Source: a virus. Taken from it: a stretch of DNA of 64,000 nucleotides. Below are positions 1 to 7,251 of the stretch, piece by piece. Where the stretch lies: the IMG/VR virus record IMGVR_UViG_3300024264_000006, positions 62,001 through 126,000 of that record; one strand, 5' to 3'. Made by a program: the position numbers and the translations under genes. The notes under the pieces were generated by a model, which did not search any database, was not told the DNA's origin, and worked only from the letters and a program-made list of their open reading frames with translations. Each line of letters starts with the position of its first letter. Within the stretch, counting starts at the first letter, position 1.

Positions 1-654
1 TTGATCGTTCATTAGGGACATATGTATCTGAGGCCCTTCAAAGTACCATTCTTTCCAATCATCAAACACCTTACGTGCACGTAGGCGAGCCTGTTTAGAC
101 CAAACCACTACTCCAGTATTCATTATCTGAATTTTACTTGGTCGGTTTGGATGCATAGCGGGTGTGATGGGTATGCCGTGATGTTGGAACTTTCTGACTT
201 GATCGTTGTAGGTACTCTCTTTGTAGTCCCAACCATTATATCCACCACCACTGGCAGTCCGGATATCACTTTCTAGAATACCTGTCACATCCCCCTCGTG
301 GATATCAAAGATACTCTCATCGGTGTTTACTACAATATCAGTATCCGCAAAGAACACGTTGTCGTATTCATCAAAGATAGGATCGTAGATTAACCGTAGA
401 CATTCAAAGAGACATACTGTGGTGTCCCTCTCATACTCATCTTTGGTATACACCGCTTGGTCTGAATACAAGTAATCAGCACCAATCTTATCGGCATATA
501 TCTCAAACGATTTACGAGAGATGTTAGCACATTCACTATAAATCTTAGAACGTGATTGTCCTAAGATAGGCCCTCTCTGTTCATCCAGATCGGGGTTGAG
601 GATCATGTACTGAAATATCAAGTTTTTCACTGATCCTTCTTTTTCCTTCGACAT
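1..654 (-). CDS. Glycosyltransferase-like protein, 3' part beyond the window
   Basis: The frame opens at the ATG at 652-654 and runs off the left edge with no stop, so 218 residues are visible. Residues 101-108 read FFADTDIV, a DXD-type metal/nucleotide-sugar motif after a hydrophobic strand, and NTGVVVWS follows at 179-186; both are typical of GT-A fold glycosyltransferases. A sugar acceptor cannot be named. It is the last gene of the lysozyme/PhoH run and its start overlaps a small basic reading frame. UDP-sugar enzymes at 37-39 kb could supply donors (inference). Confidence 0.6.
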   Translation of the reverse strand, partial: MSKEKEGSVKNLIFQYMILNPDLDEQRGPILGQSRSKIYSECANISRKSFEIYADKIGADYLYSDQAVYTKDEYERDTTVCLFECLRLIYDPIFDEYDNVFFADTDIVVNTDESIFDIHEGDVTGILESDIRTASGGGYNGWDYKESTYNDQVRKFQHHGIPITPAMHPNRPSKIQIMNTGVVVWSKQARLRARKVFDDWKEWYFEGPQIHMSLMNDQ

Positions 655-745
655 TATGTATTTTCCTTACGTATCCTTCTTTTGAATACTGTTTATGTTT
701 ATTCCGCTTTTTATTGCGGGAATCATATCGGCTGTATTTAGCCAT
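581..745 (-). CDS. Small basic protein, 54 aa, uncertain
   Basis: ATG at 743-745, stop at 581-583. The N-terminal half is rich in Lys/Arg/Asn/Tyr (begins MAKYSRYDSRNKKRNK), a composition I associate with short conserved ORFs of T4-like phages. The last 74 bases overlap the start of the glycosyltransferase gene in another frame, which is unusual; only the first 30 residues look protein-like. No function can be assigned. Confidence 0.4.
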   Translation of the reverse strand: MAKYSRYDSRNKKRNKHKQYSKEGYVRKIHNVEGKRRISEKLDISVHDPQPRSG

Positions 746-767
746 GGCCGGTCAGACCCTCTTGCTG

Positions 768-905
768 CTAAGAAACTGTGTAATTAATAATGGATGTTGT
801 ACTAAACATAACAAACATTGCGGCTGCAATTAAAAAAACTGGGTAGACGCAATTTGCCAATAATGGATTTTTTTCTATCCATTTTTCAAAATCTTTTTCG
901 TTCAC
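768..905 (-). CDS. 45-aa single-span membrane protein coupled to lysozyme
   Basis: GTG start at 903-905 overlaps the lysozyme TGA stop (GTGA junction), a classic translational coupling. Residues 1-13 are charged (MNEKDFEKWIEKN), about 20-40 form one hydrophobic segment (VYPVFLIAAAMFVMF), and a short polar tail follows. Coupling to lysozyme makes a holin, antiholin or other lysis-timing role possible, but no sequence family is recognised. The gene is too short to assign by sequence alone. Confidence 0.6.
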   Translation of the reverse strand: MNEKDFEKWIEKNPLLANCVYPVFLIAAAMFVMFSTTSIINYTVS

Positions 906-1360
906 ACCTGTTCCATTCGGGACATCAATCTTTCTGCCCTGTTTGTGACCTGTCTATACCAACGACTATCACGTCCTTCCACTGCAGCTGTCTTCCAATC
1001 GCCTTCTGTCACGGCTGCATTGAATTTTTTAAAACCACTGAGACGTGTGCGTCCCATGTTGAACATCATATTAACCAAGACTTGCTGGACTTCTGAGGGT
1101 AACTCACCAAACTCCCGTTCTCCGTATAGAGCGAAACATTCTGAGATGGCAATATCAAGGTCTCCATCGAAACAACTCCTAACTCTTTCTTCACTGACTG
1201 CTGTACCAATTGGCCTTCCGTGTTCCTCGTCACTTTCTTTGATAAGGTGACCGACTCCAAAGGTAGCGTACCCAAGATGGTCGTTATAGATGACATATTC
1301 TACTCCTTCGTCGATTTTTAATTGTTCAAATATCGCTTCTTTTGTTTGTTCAGTTATCAT
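902..1360 (-). CDS. e: T4-type lysozyme (glycoside hydrolase, GH24-like)
   Basis: Muramidase that cleaves peptidoglycan at lysis. 152 aa against 164 in T4 E. Residues 16-38 align without gaps to the T4 active site: E18 in IDEG, D27 in YND and T33 in YATFGVGH correspond to T4 E11, D20 and T26. The C-terminal SRWYRQVTNRAERL matches the T4 SRWYNQTPNRAKR segment. There is no signal peptide, so it would need a holin. The start overlaps the end of phoH by 11 bases and a 45-aa membrane protein is coupled downstream. Confidence 0.93.
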   Translation of the reverse strand: MITEQTKEAIFEQLKIDEGVEYVIYNDHLGYATFGVGHLIKESDEEHGRPIGTAVSEERVRSCFDGDLDIAISECFALYGEREFGELPSEVQQVLVNMMFNMGRTRLSGFKKFNAAVTEGDWKTAAVEGRDSRWYRQVTNRAERLMSRMEQV

Positions 1361-2054
1361 TTGTTACTCCTAACATTTCTTTCGTCATGATGTAGTCACG
1401 TACAAAATCAGACCGTACAATGTCTGCCCACGTGAAGTTCACCGTTGTGAAGTTATTTAGGTGATCTATTACGTTAAGAAATTTCGCAAGACCACTTTTA
1501 TCATTGGACTTGACAAAATCACTCTGGTAATAATCACCACAAAAAATAATCCTACAGTTCTGACCCACTCGTGTAATTATCGAATCCAACTCATGGAATG
1601 TCAAGTTTTGCATTTCGTCTACAACTAACACGCAGTCGGTAAACGTAAGTCCACGTAGAAAAGATGTGGATGAGAATTCAATGAGGTTTTGTTTGGTCAA
1701 CTTATCATACGCTAGCGTATCGTCAAACAGTTCAGAACAGATTGCTCGATAGGGGCCTGTATATGCATCTACTTTCTCTTCGATACTGCCAGGCAGAAAC
1801 CCTATTTCACGGGTAGGTACAATAGAACGAACTACCACCACCCTTTCGATGACGGGGTTACCTTTGTCTAACGCTTGTTCTAACGCCAAGTATAAAGCGG
1901 AGAAGGTTTTACCCGTACCCGCACTTCCAGCCATTACAATATGATTCCCTTCATCCCATGACTTATACACCGTCTCTTGTGCGGCGGTGATCGGTTCGAA
2001 TGTTAGGAGATCATCAATGCGTAGTTTTTGAGGCATTGTTGATTGTGGTCTCAT
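1350..2054 (-). CDS. phoH: PhoH-like P-loop ATPase
   Basis: 234 aa. Walker A AGSAGTGKT at 42-50, the family segment REIGFLPG at 82-89 and Walker B VLVVDEMQN at 142-150 identify a PhoH-family ATPase. PhoH genes are very common in marine T4-like phages; the function is unsettled (phosphate regulon or RNA-related ATPase proposals). The ATG overlaps the stop of the upstream gene (ATGA junction), implying coupled translation. An alternative start is M7. Confidence 0.92.
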   Translation of the reverse strand: MRPQSTMPQKLRIDDLLTFEPITAAQETVYKSWDEGNHIVMAGSAGTGKTFSALYLALEQALDKGNPVIERVVVVRSIVPTREIGFLPGSIEEKVDAYTGPYRAICSELFDDTLAYDKLTKQNLIEFSSTSFLRGLTFTDCVLVVDEMQNLTFHELDSIITRVGQNCRIIFCGDYYQSDFVKSNDKSGLAKFLNVIDHLNNFTTVNFTWADIVRSDFVRDYIMTKEMLGVTNDN

Positions 2055-2287
2055 GTGTTTATTGTGTTCCCTCTACCTGAGCCTTTTTTCATGCGGTCAA
2101 GATGGTTTTCCCAGTCTTTACCAGCGACACGCATTGTGGATTTTGTTCCGGATATGGTTGCAGGCGCAGAGAGATGCACCTGTTTTAGATTTGGGTTATC
2201 AGTTTTATACTGATCTAAATCGGAAATCCGGAGAGACACTTCTGTAATCTCTCCGGATTCCTTGTCTTTAAAATTGTAAAATGGCAT
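2051..2287 (-). CDS. Conserved phage protein, FmdB-position-like, no zinc ligands
   Basis: 78 aa starting MPFYNFKDKESGE, a pattern I recognise from small T4-like cyanophage/marine phage proteins that resemble FmdB zinc ribbons at the N-terminus. It contains no cysteine, so it cannot bind zinc that way. The C-terminus ends in a basic KKGSGRG stretch. It precedes and overlaps phoH. Function unknown. Confidence 0.7.
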   Translation of the reverse strand: MPFYNFKDKESGEITEVSLRISDLDQYKTDNPNLKQVHLSAPATISGTKSTMRVAGKDWENHLDRMKKGSGRGNTINT

Positions 2288-2360
2288 TTATATACTTCAC
2301 TCTTAATCGCAAAATCTCACCTACGACAACCGTGTTGGTTGAAGAGATAGGATCACCCCC

Positions 2361-2513
2361 TTAGTTCAAAGTTTGAATAGTCTGGTTAAGAAAGTCTCTC
2401 TTCTCCATGAGTTTATGAGCTTTACTTTCCTTTCCGTTCTTCTTAAGTCTCGTAATGTAATAATTAATTTCACGAGAATCTTTTTTTAACCGTTCTATTT
2501 GGGTTGCTGTCAT
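2361..2513 (-). CDS. Small helical protein, 50 aa
   Basis: ATG at 2511-2513 preceded by a GGAGTGCGG ribosome-binding site; TAA at 2361-2363. The sequence begins MTATQIERLKKDSREINYY and is charged and helix-prone throughout with no cysteine. It fills the gap between the DUF6433-like gene and the 2051-2287 gene on the same strand. Function unknown. Confidence 0.65.
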   Translation of the reverse strand: MTATQIERLKKDSREINYYITRLKKNGKESKAHKLMEKRDFLNQTIQTLN

Positions 2514-2537
2514 CCGCACTCCTTGTTAGTTAATGGA

Positions 2538-2960
2538 TTATTTTTTGATTAAGTTTGGAAATGCCTCCTTTACTAGTTTTTTAGTTAAGCCTTTGATGGG
2601 TGATTTTTTATTCACCATCGCCATTACCAAGAGTGCGTCATCAGCGTGAACACTCTCAAGTAAACCAATGAAAGAATTTTCTCGTTTGTATGGTGGCCAA
2701 TCGTCCGCTGGGCCACCTTTGACAAAGTAGCCGAAATCTCTATGTTTTTTAAGAAGCGTGGAAGGGATTGACTCCGGACGATTCGGGGTGTAGGGTGGTT
2801 TGCCTTCTGGGAGATTGAACTCCAGTGTATCATCAAACATTCCTCTAAGAATATCCCTTAGAGCAGGGATATTATTCTGTTTCAAAATCTCAATACGTTT
2901 TGATCGAGACTTTTCTAATTCGAATTTATCGAAAATTTCATAAACTTGAATGGGTTGCAT
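2538..2960 (-). CDS. Conserved T4-like phage protein (DUF6433-like)
   Basis: 140 aa. The order N-terminal helix, PALRDILRGMFDD, EGKPPYTPNRPES, FVKGGPADD and a C-terminal LTKKLVKEAFP segment matches a conserved hypothetical of marine T4-like phages that I recall as DUF6433. No catalytic motif is evident. It sits with other small conserved genes downstream of a sigma70-like promoter. The family name is from memory. Confidence 0.65.
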   Translation of the reverse strand: MQPIQVYEIFDKFELEKSRSKRIEILKQNNIPALRDILRGMFDDTLEFNLPEGKPPYTPNRPESIPSTLLKKHRDFGYFVKGGPADDWPPYKRENSFIGLLESVHADDALLVMAMVNKKSPIKGLTKKLVKEAFPNLIKK

Positions 2961-2977
2961 TTTCTAACCTCACTATA

Positions 2978-3214
2978 CTATATAGTCTTTTTGACCCTCT
3001 CACTTGAAACTAAGTAAGAGAATTCATCAATATCTGAGACAATTTCGTTATAATAACTGTCACAAACTTCCTTAGCATATGCTGCTTCAAACTCAGGCCT
3101 ACCCTGAGAAATGAAACTCTCATATACCTTTTCCTTACAGATATGTAGGGGTTCGTTAAAGTTCTCTTCAACGGCCGTCTGCACATCCAAAACCAAAGCA
3201 CCCATCTTGCTCAT
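2978..3214 (-). CDS. Hypothetical acidic protein, 78 aa
   Basis: Begins MSKMGALVLDVQTAVEENF. Acidic, largely helical, two cysteines, no recognised motif. The start overlaps the stop of the 3214-3576 gene by one base, so the two are probably co-translated from the promoter at 3606-3634. Confidence 0.65.
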   Translation of the reverse strand: MSKMGALVLDVQTAVEENFNEPLHICKEKVYESFISQGRPEFEAAYAKEVCDSYYNEIVSDIDEFSYLVSSERVKKTI

Positions 3215-3576
3215 TACGCTACCTCGCTATATGCTGGTTCAACACCAGATTCAACAATTTGTTCAACTATATCTGAAGCGTTATAGTCAAACCCACCAAT
3301 GTTCCACTGACACTCTTCAACGGGAATGCACCCATATTTCCAAGCGTAGATAGAGACCTGTTCATAAGACCAGTCATCTGCATCCTCAGCAAAATCATCT
3401 AAAACTTTGACGTTCAGAACCCACTCGCAAGAAACTTTTGCATAAGGATCAGCATCAGAATAAGATGGTGGCCCAAACAGGGCGACTAAATCGTCATACT
3501 TTGCCGTAATGTGGCCCTTCAAAGATGACCCGCTCTTGCTGAACCAGTCATAAACGTCATACTCAATTATTTTCAT
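3214..3576 (-). CDS. Conserved phage hypothetical protein, 120 aa
   Basis: Contains KYDDLVALFGPP and CEWVL, a pattern I have seen in a family of small phage and plasmid proteins of unknown function. Start ATG at 3574-3576 is preceded by a GAGAGGTATTTT ribosome-binding site, the same type used by the other early genes here. It is the first gene after a perfect TTGCCA-N17-TATAAT promoter, so probably early. Confidence 0.7.
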   Translation of the reverse strand: MKIIEYDVYDWFSKSGSSLKGHITAKYDDLVALFGPPSYSDADPYAKVSCEWVLNVKVLDDFAEDADDWSYEQVSIYAWKYGCIPVEECQWNIGGFDYNASDIVEQIVESGVEPAYSEVA

Positions 3577-3605
3577 AAAATACCTCTCTCATAATCAATA
3601 CAAGT

Positions 3606-3634
3606 ATTATACACTATTATACAACACTTGGCAA
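3606..3634 (-). promoter_or_regulatory. Sigma70-like promoter
   Basis: On the minus strand: TTGCCA (3629-3634), 17-base spacer, TATAAT (3606-3611); a second TATAAT lies at 3616-3621. It points at the 3214-3576 gene and starts immediately after the U-tract that ends the structured RNA. Confidence 0.75.
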
Positions 3635-3636
3635 AT

Positions 3637-3716
3637 AAAAAAAAATGGGTAGGGCGACAGGGTTAGCATGTCCCGAGCTTCCGGTTGAGTCCCCATCTTT
3701 CGACAGGGACATACCC
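3637..3716 (-). ncRNA. Candidate structured RNA ending in a U9 tract
   Basis: Minus-strand RNA directly downstream of tRNA-Arg. It can form a 9-bp stem (3702-3710 with 3689-3697) closed by a GAAA tetraloop. It can instead pair AUGUCCC (3706-3712) with GGGACAU (3668-3674), which excludes the first stem. The outer ends GGGUA (3712-3716) and UACCC (3647-3651) also pair, and nine U follow (3637-3645), as in an intrinsic terminator. It is not a tRNA and matches no ribozyme or riboswitch consensus that I know. Confidence 0.5.
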
Positions 3717-3722
3717 AAAAAT

Positions 3723-3799
3723 TGGCCCGCTAGAAGAGATTCGAACTCCTGACCCTTGGTTTCGTAGACCAATGCTCTATCCATCTGAGCTACTAGCGG
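3723..3799 (-). tRNA. tRNA-Arg(ACG)
   Basis: 77 nt with the CCA end encoded. The acceptor stem CCGCTAG/CTAGCGG is perfect, the anticodon arm is TTGGT-CTACGAA-ACCAA giving anticodon ACG (CGU codons, wider after A34 deamination), and the T-arm loop is TTCGAAT. It lies 8 bases after a small gene and 6 bases before the structured RNA, so they may be processed from one transcript. Confidence 0.95.
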
Positions 3800-3807
3800 G
3801 TGCTTCA

Positions 3808-3960
3808 TTAGTTACTGAACTGTTCAGTCCAAGCGATAAAAACTTCCTTCGCTTCTTTCTTGTCCAGATCGAATGATTCCATCAAAACACGTGGAGCTGC
3901 GAACATGTTGATCTGTCCGGACTCACGTAGTTCATTCAAAAATTCAAAGTAGAATTCCAT
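3808..3960 (-). CDS. Small conserved protein, 50 aa
   Basis: ATG at 3958-3960, TAA at 3808-3810. The sequence begins MEFYFEFLNELRESGQINMF and contains FDLDKKEAKEVFIAW; this form is familiar from short proteins of phages and plasmids (helix-turn-helix-like spacing, no proven function). The start overlaps the stop of the preceding gene. Confidence 0.75.
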   Translation of the reverse strand: MEFYFEFLNELRESGQINMFAAPRVLMESFDLDKKEAKEVFIAWTEQFSN

Positions 3961-4190
3961 TACTTGGCTCCCATAACTTTGTTATTCTTGAAGTAGACAC
4001 CAACAGGCGCTGTCAACTTGCCGATAATGGCCCAGTCTTCTGCCTTAAGAGCAGCGACATAGTTACCACCAGCGTCAGCGAACTTCACTCCAAGTTCGTT
4101 ATAGTCGTTGAGGAATTCAACCGCCTCAATTGCAGTCGCAAATTCTTTTGTATCTTTTGCGTTAGATATTTTTGGTTTTGCTATAAACAT
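3960..4190 (-). CDS. Hypothetical protein, 76 aa
   Basis: I place the start at the internal ATG (4188-4190, MFIAKPKISNAKD) because GAGAGAGGTGAAT directly before it is the ribosome-binding site used by neighbouring early genes; an upstream ATG at 4205 would put the site inside the coding sequence. Alternating strands ending in GVYFKNNKVMG; no family recognised. Confidence 0.65.
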   Translation of the reverse strand: MFIAKPKISNAKDTKEFATAIEAVEFLNDYNELGVKFADAGGNYVAALKAEDWAIIGKLTAPVGVYFKNNKVMGAK

Positions 4191-4204
4191 ATTCACCTCT
4201 CTCA

Positions 4205-4558
4205 TTAAACCGCATACACATCGATGTCAACGTAGTGCTTCCTGTGGAAGTAGTCAGTCATCGCATCGTCGTTGTTGAAGTAGTTCTCACCTTTCAAGGC
4301 AGTCATCAACTTCTCAAGCATCTCAACCACAACAGGTTGATCAGCATAGTGTTCTTGGAACCAGTAAGGGTTAATGCTCTTACCCCACTTCGCTTCGAAT
4401 TCATCCTTCATAGTGAACATCCCAGCAACGTCCTTCAACTTAAGAACGATAGTGCTGTGGTTCCTGATACGCAAAGTACCTTTCTGTCCGTATTCTTTCA
4501 GGATTTTCTTGACAACCGGAGCGATTGCCTTTTTCTCTTCTTGATTTATGTAAGCCAT
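4205..4558 (-). CDS. Conserved phage/plasmid protein, LPD29-like, 117 aa
   Basis: Begins MAYINQEEKKAIAPVVKKIL and has LRIRNHSTIVLKLK, resembling a domain of large polyvalent proteins and plasmid-borne small proteins (LPD29-like, from memory). The C-terminus has YFHRKHYVDIDV. No catalytic signature. It is the first gene behind the AT-rich early promoter at 4609-4690. Confidence 0.6.
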   Translation of the reverse strand: MAYINQEEKKAIAPVVKKILKEYGQKGTLRIRNHSTIVLKLKDVAGMFTMKDEFEAKWGKSINPYWFQEHYADQPVVVEMLEKLMTALKGENYFNNDDAMTDYFHRKHYVDIDVYAV

Positions 4559-4608
4559 AATGTATTCTCTCTCAATTTTTGGAAGGGACTATTCCCAACC
4601 AACATGTA

Positions 4609-4690
4609 TATAATACCACAACTGGCGGCAATGGCAACACTTTTTTTGAAAAAAAGCGCACTTTTTTTAGAACTTTTTGTTCTTAAAATC
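4609..4690 (-). promoter_or_regulatory. Early promoter with AT-rich upstream element
   Basis: TTGCCA (4632-4637) and an ATTATA/TATTAT -10 at 4609-4615 with a 16-17-base spacer. Upstream on the minus strand lie TTCTAAAAAAA and CTTTTTTTC blocks that recur at 23.2 and 51.9 kb. It drives the 4205-4558 gene. Confidence 0.65.
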
Positions 4691-4930
4691 ATCCTTCTTA
4701 GGTCTAAATTGTGGTGGTAATTCGTTGATCCACAGAGTGTCAAACTGATCACGGTTAGACCACATACCCCATAACATGAGTCCAACACCCACTAGTAACC
4801 AGATAATCGATCCTACGAGACTAGGCGGGTCGCCAGCGATACAATCTGCAGCTGCGTAACACTCATCCCAAAAGTCTTGATTACCTACCGTTCCCAGTAC
4901 AATAAAGAATCCAACAAAAATTCTGATCAT
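4667..4930 (-). CDS. Small two-span membrane protein, 87 aa
   Basis: Two hydrophobic segments, about residues 3-16 (IFVGFFIVLGTVG) and 40-58 (LVGSIIWLLVGVGLMLWGMW), with a charged C-terminus. Two cysteines lie in the loop between them (ECYAAADC). Similar short membrane proteins occur among phage early genes; function unknown. Its stop lies within the upstream AT-rich element of the next promoter. Confidence 0.65.
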   Translation of the reverse strand: MIRIFVGFFIVLGTVGNQDFWDECYAAADCIAGDPPSLVGSIIWLLVGVGLMLWGMWSNRDQFDTLWINELPPQFRPKKDDFKNKKF

Positions 4931-5127
4931 TTCGGCACCTCGTCTATGTGATAGACCCTGAAGGTATCAAAGTCTTGGTATTGTGGTTGTTGGAGTAGTT
5001 CCTTACCAGCATCTACAAATTCGGAAGTTTTGTACTTCTTCTTGATAATCTTCTCATAGTACGGTGTAATCGATATCAGTGCGATGCACCACTCTTTCTT
5101 CTCTCTAGGCACAGTTCCACTCCACAA
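4927..5127 (-). CDS. Hypothetical protein, 66 aa
   Basis: Basic central part (EKIIKKKYKTSEF) and hydrophilic throughout. The stop overlaps the next start by four bases and its own start lies inside the 5105-5272 frame. Weak ribosome-binding context; no family recognised. Confidence 0.55.
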   Translation of the reverse strand: MWSGTVPREKKEWCIALISITPYYEKIIKKKYKTSEFVDAGKELLQQPQYQDFDTFRVYHIDEVPK

Positions 5128-5272
5128 TTACGTAGTTGTTGATTGCCCAACATTCTGCATACTCAACAGCTTCTTCTTCGCTAGCGAAACATTCCTCGTA
5201 GAAAATTTCTCCTTCGATCTCCAAATAATAGACTAAGTCTTTCACATCTTTACTCCATGACTCCTTTGTCAT
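5105..5272 (-). CDS. Hypothetical acidic protein, 55 aa
   Basis: ATG at 5270-5272, TAG at 5105-5107. Begins MTKESWSKDVKDLVYYLEI, then a Glu-rich helix (CFASEEEAVEYAECW) and a C-terminal strand. It is the first frame after the TTGCCT-N17-TATAAT promoter at 5290-5318 and overlaps the next gene by 23 bases. Confidence 0.6.
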   Translation of the reverse strand: MTKESWSKDVKDLVYYLEIEGEIFYEECFASEEEAVEYAECWAINNYVIVEWNCA

Positions 5273-5289
5273 AACCAATTTCAATAAAC

Positions 5290-5353
5290 ATTATAGTCGA
5301 TTCTTGTTGTAAAGGCAAGCGTTTTTTAAACTTTTTCTTATACTTTTTTGTTA
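5290..5353 (-). promoter_or_regulatory. Early promoter (TTGCCT-N17-TATAAT)
   Basis: Perfect -10 (5290-5295) and TTGCCT -35 (5313-5318). The spacer TTACAACAAGAAT is almost identical to those at 22.9 and 51.9 kb, and an AT-rich tract extends upstream to about 5353. It drives the small genes at 5.27-4.67 kb. Confidence 0.8.
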
Positions 5354-6573
5354 TAAGCAACGTCCAAATACCCACGTAATTGATCCATATTCAGCTTAGT
5401 ATCTTGGTAGAAAGGGGTCAGATCAAGGTCTTCCGGTATGGTATCAGCCAACTCCGGATTCCCCTGTTTTATCACTCTCCCAACAAAATAGTATTTATCT
5501 CCACGTTGTTCTACAAGATCACCCATTTCACGAGTCCAGTCATCACAGGATACCTGAAGTCTCGTGCCGTTGAATCGGACATCATAATAGTCGTCCGGTA
5601 CAGAACCAAGACACCAATCAGAATCCTCATCTTCAGGTAGGTATCTTACCAGAAGAGGTATGGCTGTGTCAATAGACCCGTAGTGTTGAAGGAAGGATAT
5701 ATTGTAATTTAGACACATCGTGTTGTATTCAGGCCCCATAGTGAACCCAGACATATTCATGAGAACATTGTTTTCGAAATAAGGATCGGAAGACAATATC
5801 CAATTGAGAACATCCCTATTCGGAACGATCATGTGAGATATGTGTTTGGAATTCACGAACCGACAAAACTCTTTTGAAGATGTGGTATGCCACTCATTCC
5901 TATCTGCAAGTGTGAAGTTGTAGTGTTTCTTAGATACCATCAGTGACGGTATGAGATCGGTAATCATTGCACTAGCATGGTGCATGTTCTTGGTATGTAA
6001 TACAACAGAGTCCTGTTCAAATTTAAAGATGTCGATATTGCGTTTACTCATATCGTACACTTCTTTGTGTGAGAAAGTAATCTGCCTAGAGAACTTTGTG
6101 GTTCCGGAAGTACTTGATATCAAGAAATCGTCTTCCGGTTGGACTTCCCACGGTTGGATGTCTTTATTTACCATATCAGACACTTGAGGTGGTCTGATAT
6201 TTTCTCCACCATACTGGTTTATCATCTCCGAATGTAACCCATCATAAAGCTTACTACCACTACCATCATCAAGACAAAACCTCGCAGGCCCGAATCTGGC
6301 GAGTTTAGTGAAGGGTAATGACTCCTTTTTTGCGGGTGAGTCTAAAAGTATGACACGTAAACCTAACTCAGCGCAGGCGAACAATGCAGTCACGTGCCAG
6401 TGGTTTACGTTAAGGATAGAGATTGCAACAAGGTCTCCCTTCTTCGCATGTCTCTTTACTAGGTATTGTTTCCACCTATTGATAAGACTTTCAAGGTGAT
6501 CATAATTGAACGTATCATTATATTCAACTTCTCTGTTTATTAAGTTCCTATTAATCTTCATAGAGTTTCCCAT
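5338..6573 (-). CDS. ANL-family adenylate-forming enzyme
   Basis: 411 aa, shorter than acyl-CoA synthetases (about 500-550) and lacking most of the mobile C-terminal domain. ANL core motifs are in order: P-loop STSGTTKFSRQ at 154-164, HYGSIDTA at 297-304 (the YGxTE position), TREMGD at 347-352 and FVGRVIK at 363-369. These predict ATP-dependent adenylation of a carboxylate; the substrate is unknown. Start is the first ATG; M5 is an alternative. A degenerate relative lies at 30.9-32.3 kb. It sits upstream of no obvious carrier protein. Confidence 0.75.
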   Translation of the reverse strand: MGNSMKINRNLINREVEYNDTFNYDHLESLINRWKQYLVKRHAKKGDLVAISILNVNHWHVTALFACAELGLRVILLDSPAKKESLPFTKLARFGPARFCLDDGSGSKLYDGLHSEMINQYGGENIRPPQVSDMVNKDIQPWEVQPEDDFLISSTSGTTKFSRQITFSHKEVYDMSKRNIDIFKFEQDSVVLHTKNMHHASAMITDLIPSLMVSKKHYNFTLADRNEWHTTSSKEFCRFVNSKHISHMIVPNRDVLNWILSSDPYFENNVLMNMSGFTMGPEYNTMCLNYNISFLQHYGSIDTAIPLLVRYLPEDEDSDWCLGSVPDDYYDVRFNGTRLQVSCDDWTREMGDLVEQRGDKYYFVGRVIKQGNPELADTIPEDLDLTPFYQDTKLNMDQLRGYLDVAYNKKV

Positions 6574-6639
6574 ATAATAACACTAGCACCCACACTCAAC
6601 AATCCAAGGTAACTAAAATAGATAAAATAAAAAATTAAC

Positions 6640-7251
6640 TCAACCACAATATATCTCCATTTCTTTACATTTCGAACACTTACCACACGCCTTAGAGTTC
6701 TTCGATGTGCATGTTCTTATATGGGGTCTGACCTCTTTAGGGATCATTAACCATTGTTCTTTCTTACTTAGATGTTCCAATGGAGCAGACATCTCACTCT
6801 CAAACCCAAAGAGTTTACCTTGTTGTTTGCAATAATTTTGTGCAACTTCCCATGTATCTGCATTACCATCCGAACTGTTTTTACCTATGTAGATATCTTT
6901 GCACCAAGGGTTGACAATCTGAGTCATGAAAGCCATACTAGTCCACAAGGGTAGGACAGGGTATCCACCACCAAACTTTCTGTGTTTCCAGAACTCGGCG
7001 GTCTTCTCCACATCGGGGATTGCTGATTTACATTCGATGAAACTTACTTCAACACCAAGTACATCAGACATACGTTCTACTGCATATGTCTCAAACGGAT
7101 TGGCTTGAATGTTGTTGTTATAGATTTCTAAGTGGATTATAAGAGGGTTTCTTTTTTCTAGTACAAGTTGATGTACTAGTGAGGTACTTTCTACACCTCC
7201 AGACCAAGCGACTATACAATCATGATTTGAGGTGTTTAACATGGCTTGCAT
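6640..7251 (-). CDS. queC: QueC-like PP-loop ATPase
   Basis: 203 aa. PP-loop SGGVES at 18-23 (QueC has SGGLDS) and a C-terminal Cys cluster, RTCTS then ACGKCSKC, with the C-x7-C-x2-C-x2-C spacing of the QueC zinc site. QueC makes preQ0 for tRNA or for 7-deazaguanine DNA modification. No queD, queE, folE or dpdA is in this window, so the pathway is not shown; the Asp-to-Glu change in the PP-loop leaves room for another PP-loop activity. Start could be M1 or M4. Confidence 0.65.
   Translation of the reverse strand: MQAMLNTSNHDCIVAWSGGVESTSLVHQLVLEKRNPLIIHLEIYNNNIQANPFETYAVERMSDVLGVEVSFIECKSAIPDVEKTAEFWKHRKFGGGYPVLPLWTSMAFMTQIVNPWCKDIYIGKNSSDGNADTWEVAQNYCKQQGKLFGFESEMSAPLEHLSKKEQWLMIPKEVRPHIRTCTSKNSKACGKCSKCKEMEIYCG

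Noticed and set aside
2296-2350. CAACC-GTGTT-GGTTG hairpin as terminator
   Set aside because: Only a five-base stem and no U-tract.
3617-3808. Minus-strand ORF across the tRNA-Arg and the structured RNA
   Set aside because: Its N-terminal part (VAQMDRALVYETKGQEFESLL-type text) is the translation of a tRNA gene, a known artefact.
3685-3876. Plus-strand ORF over the same tRNA
   Set aside because: Starts with TTG inside the structured RNA and translates the tRNA antisense strand; no ribosome-binding site.
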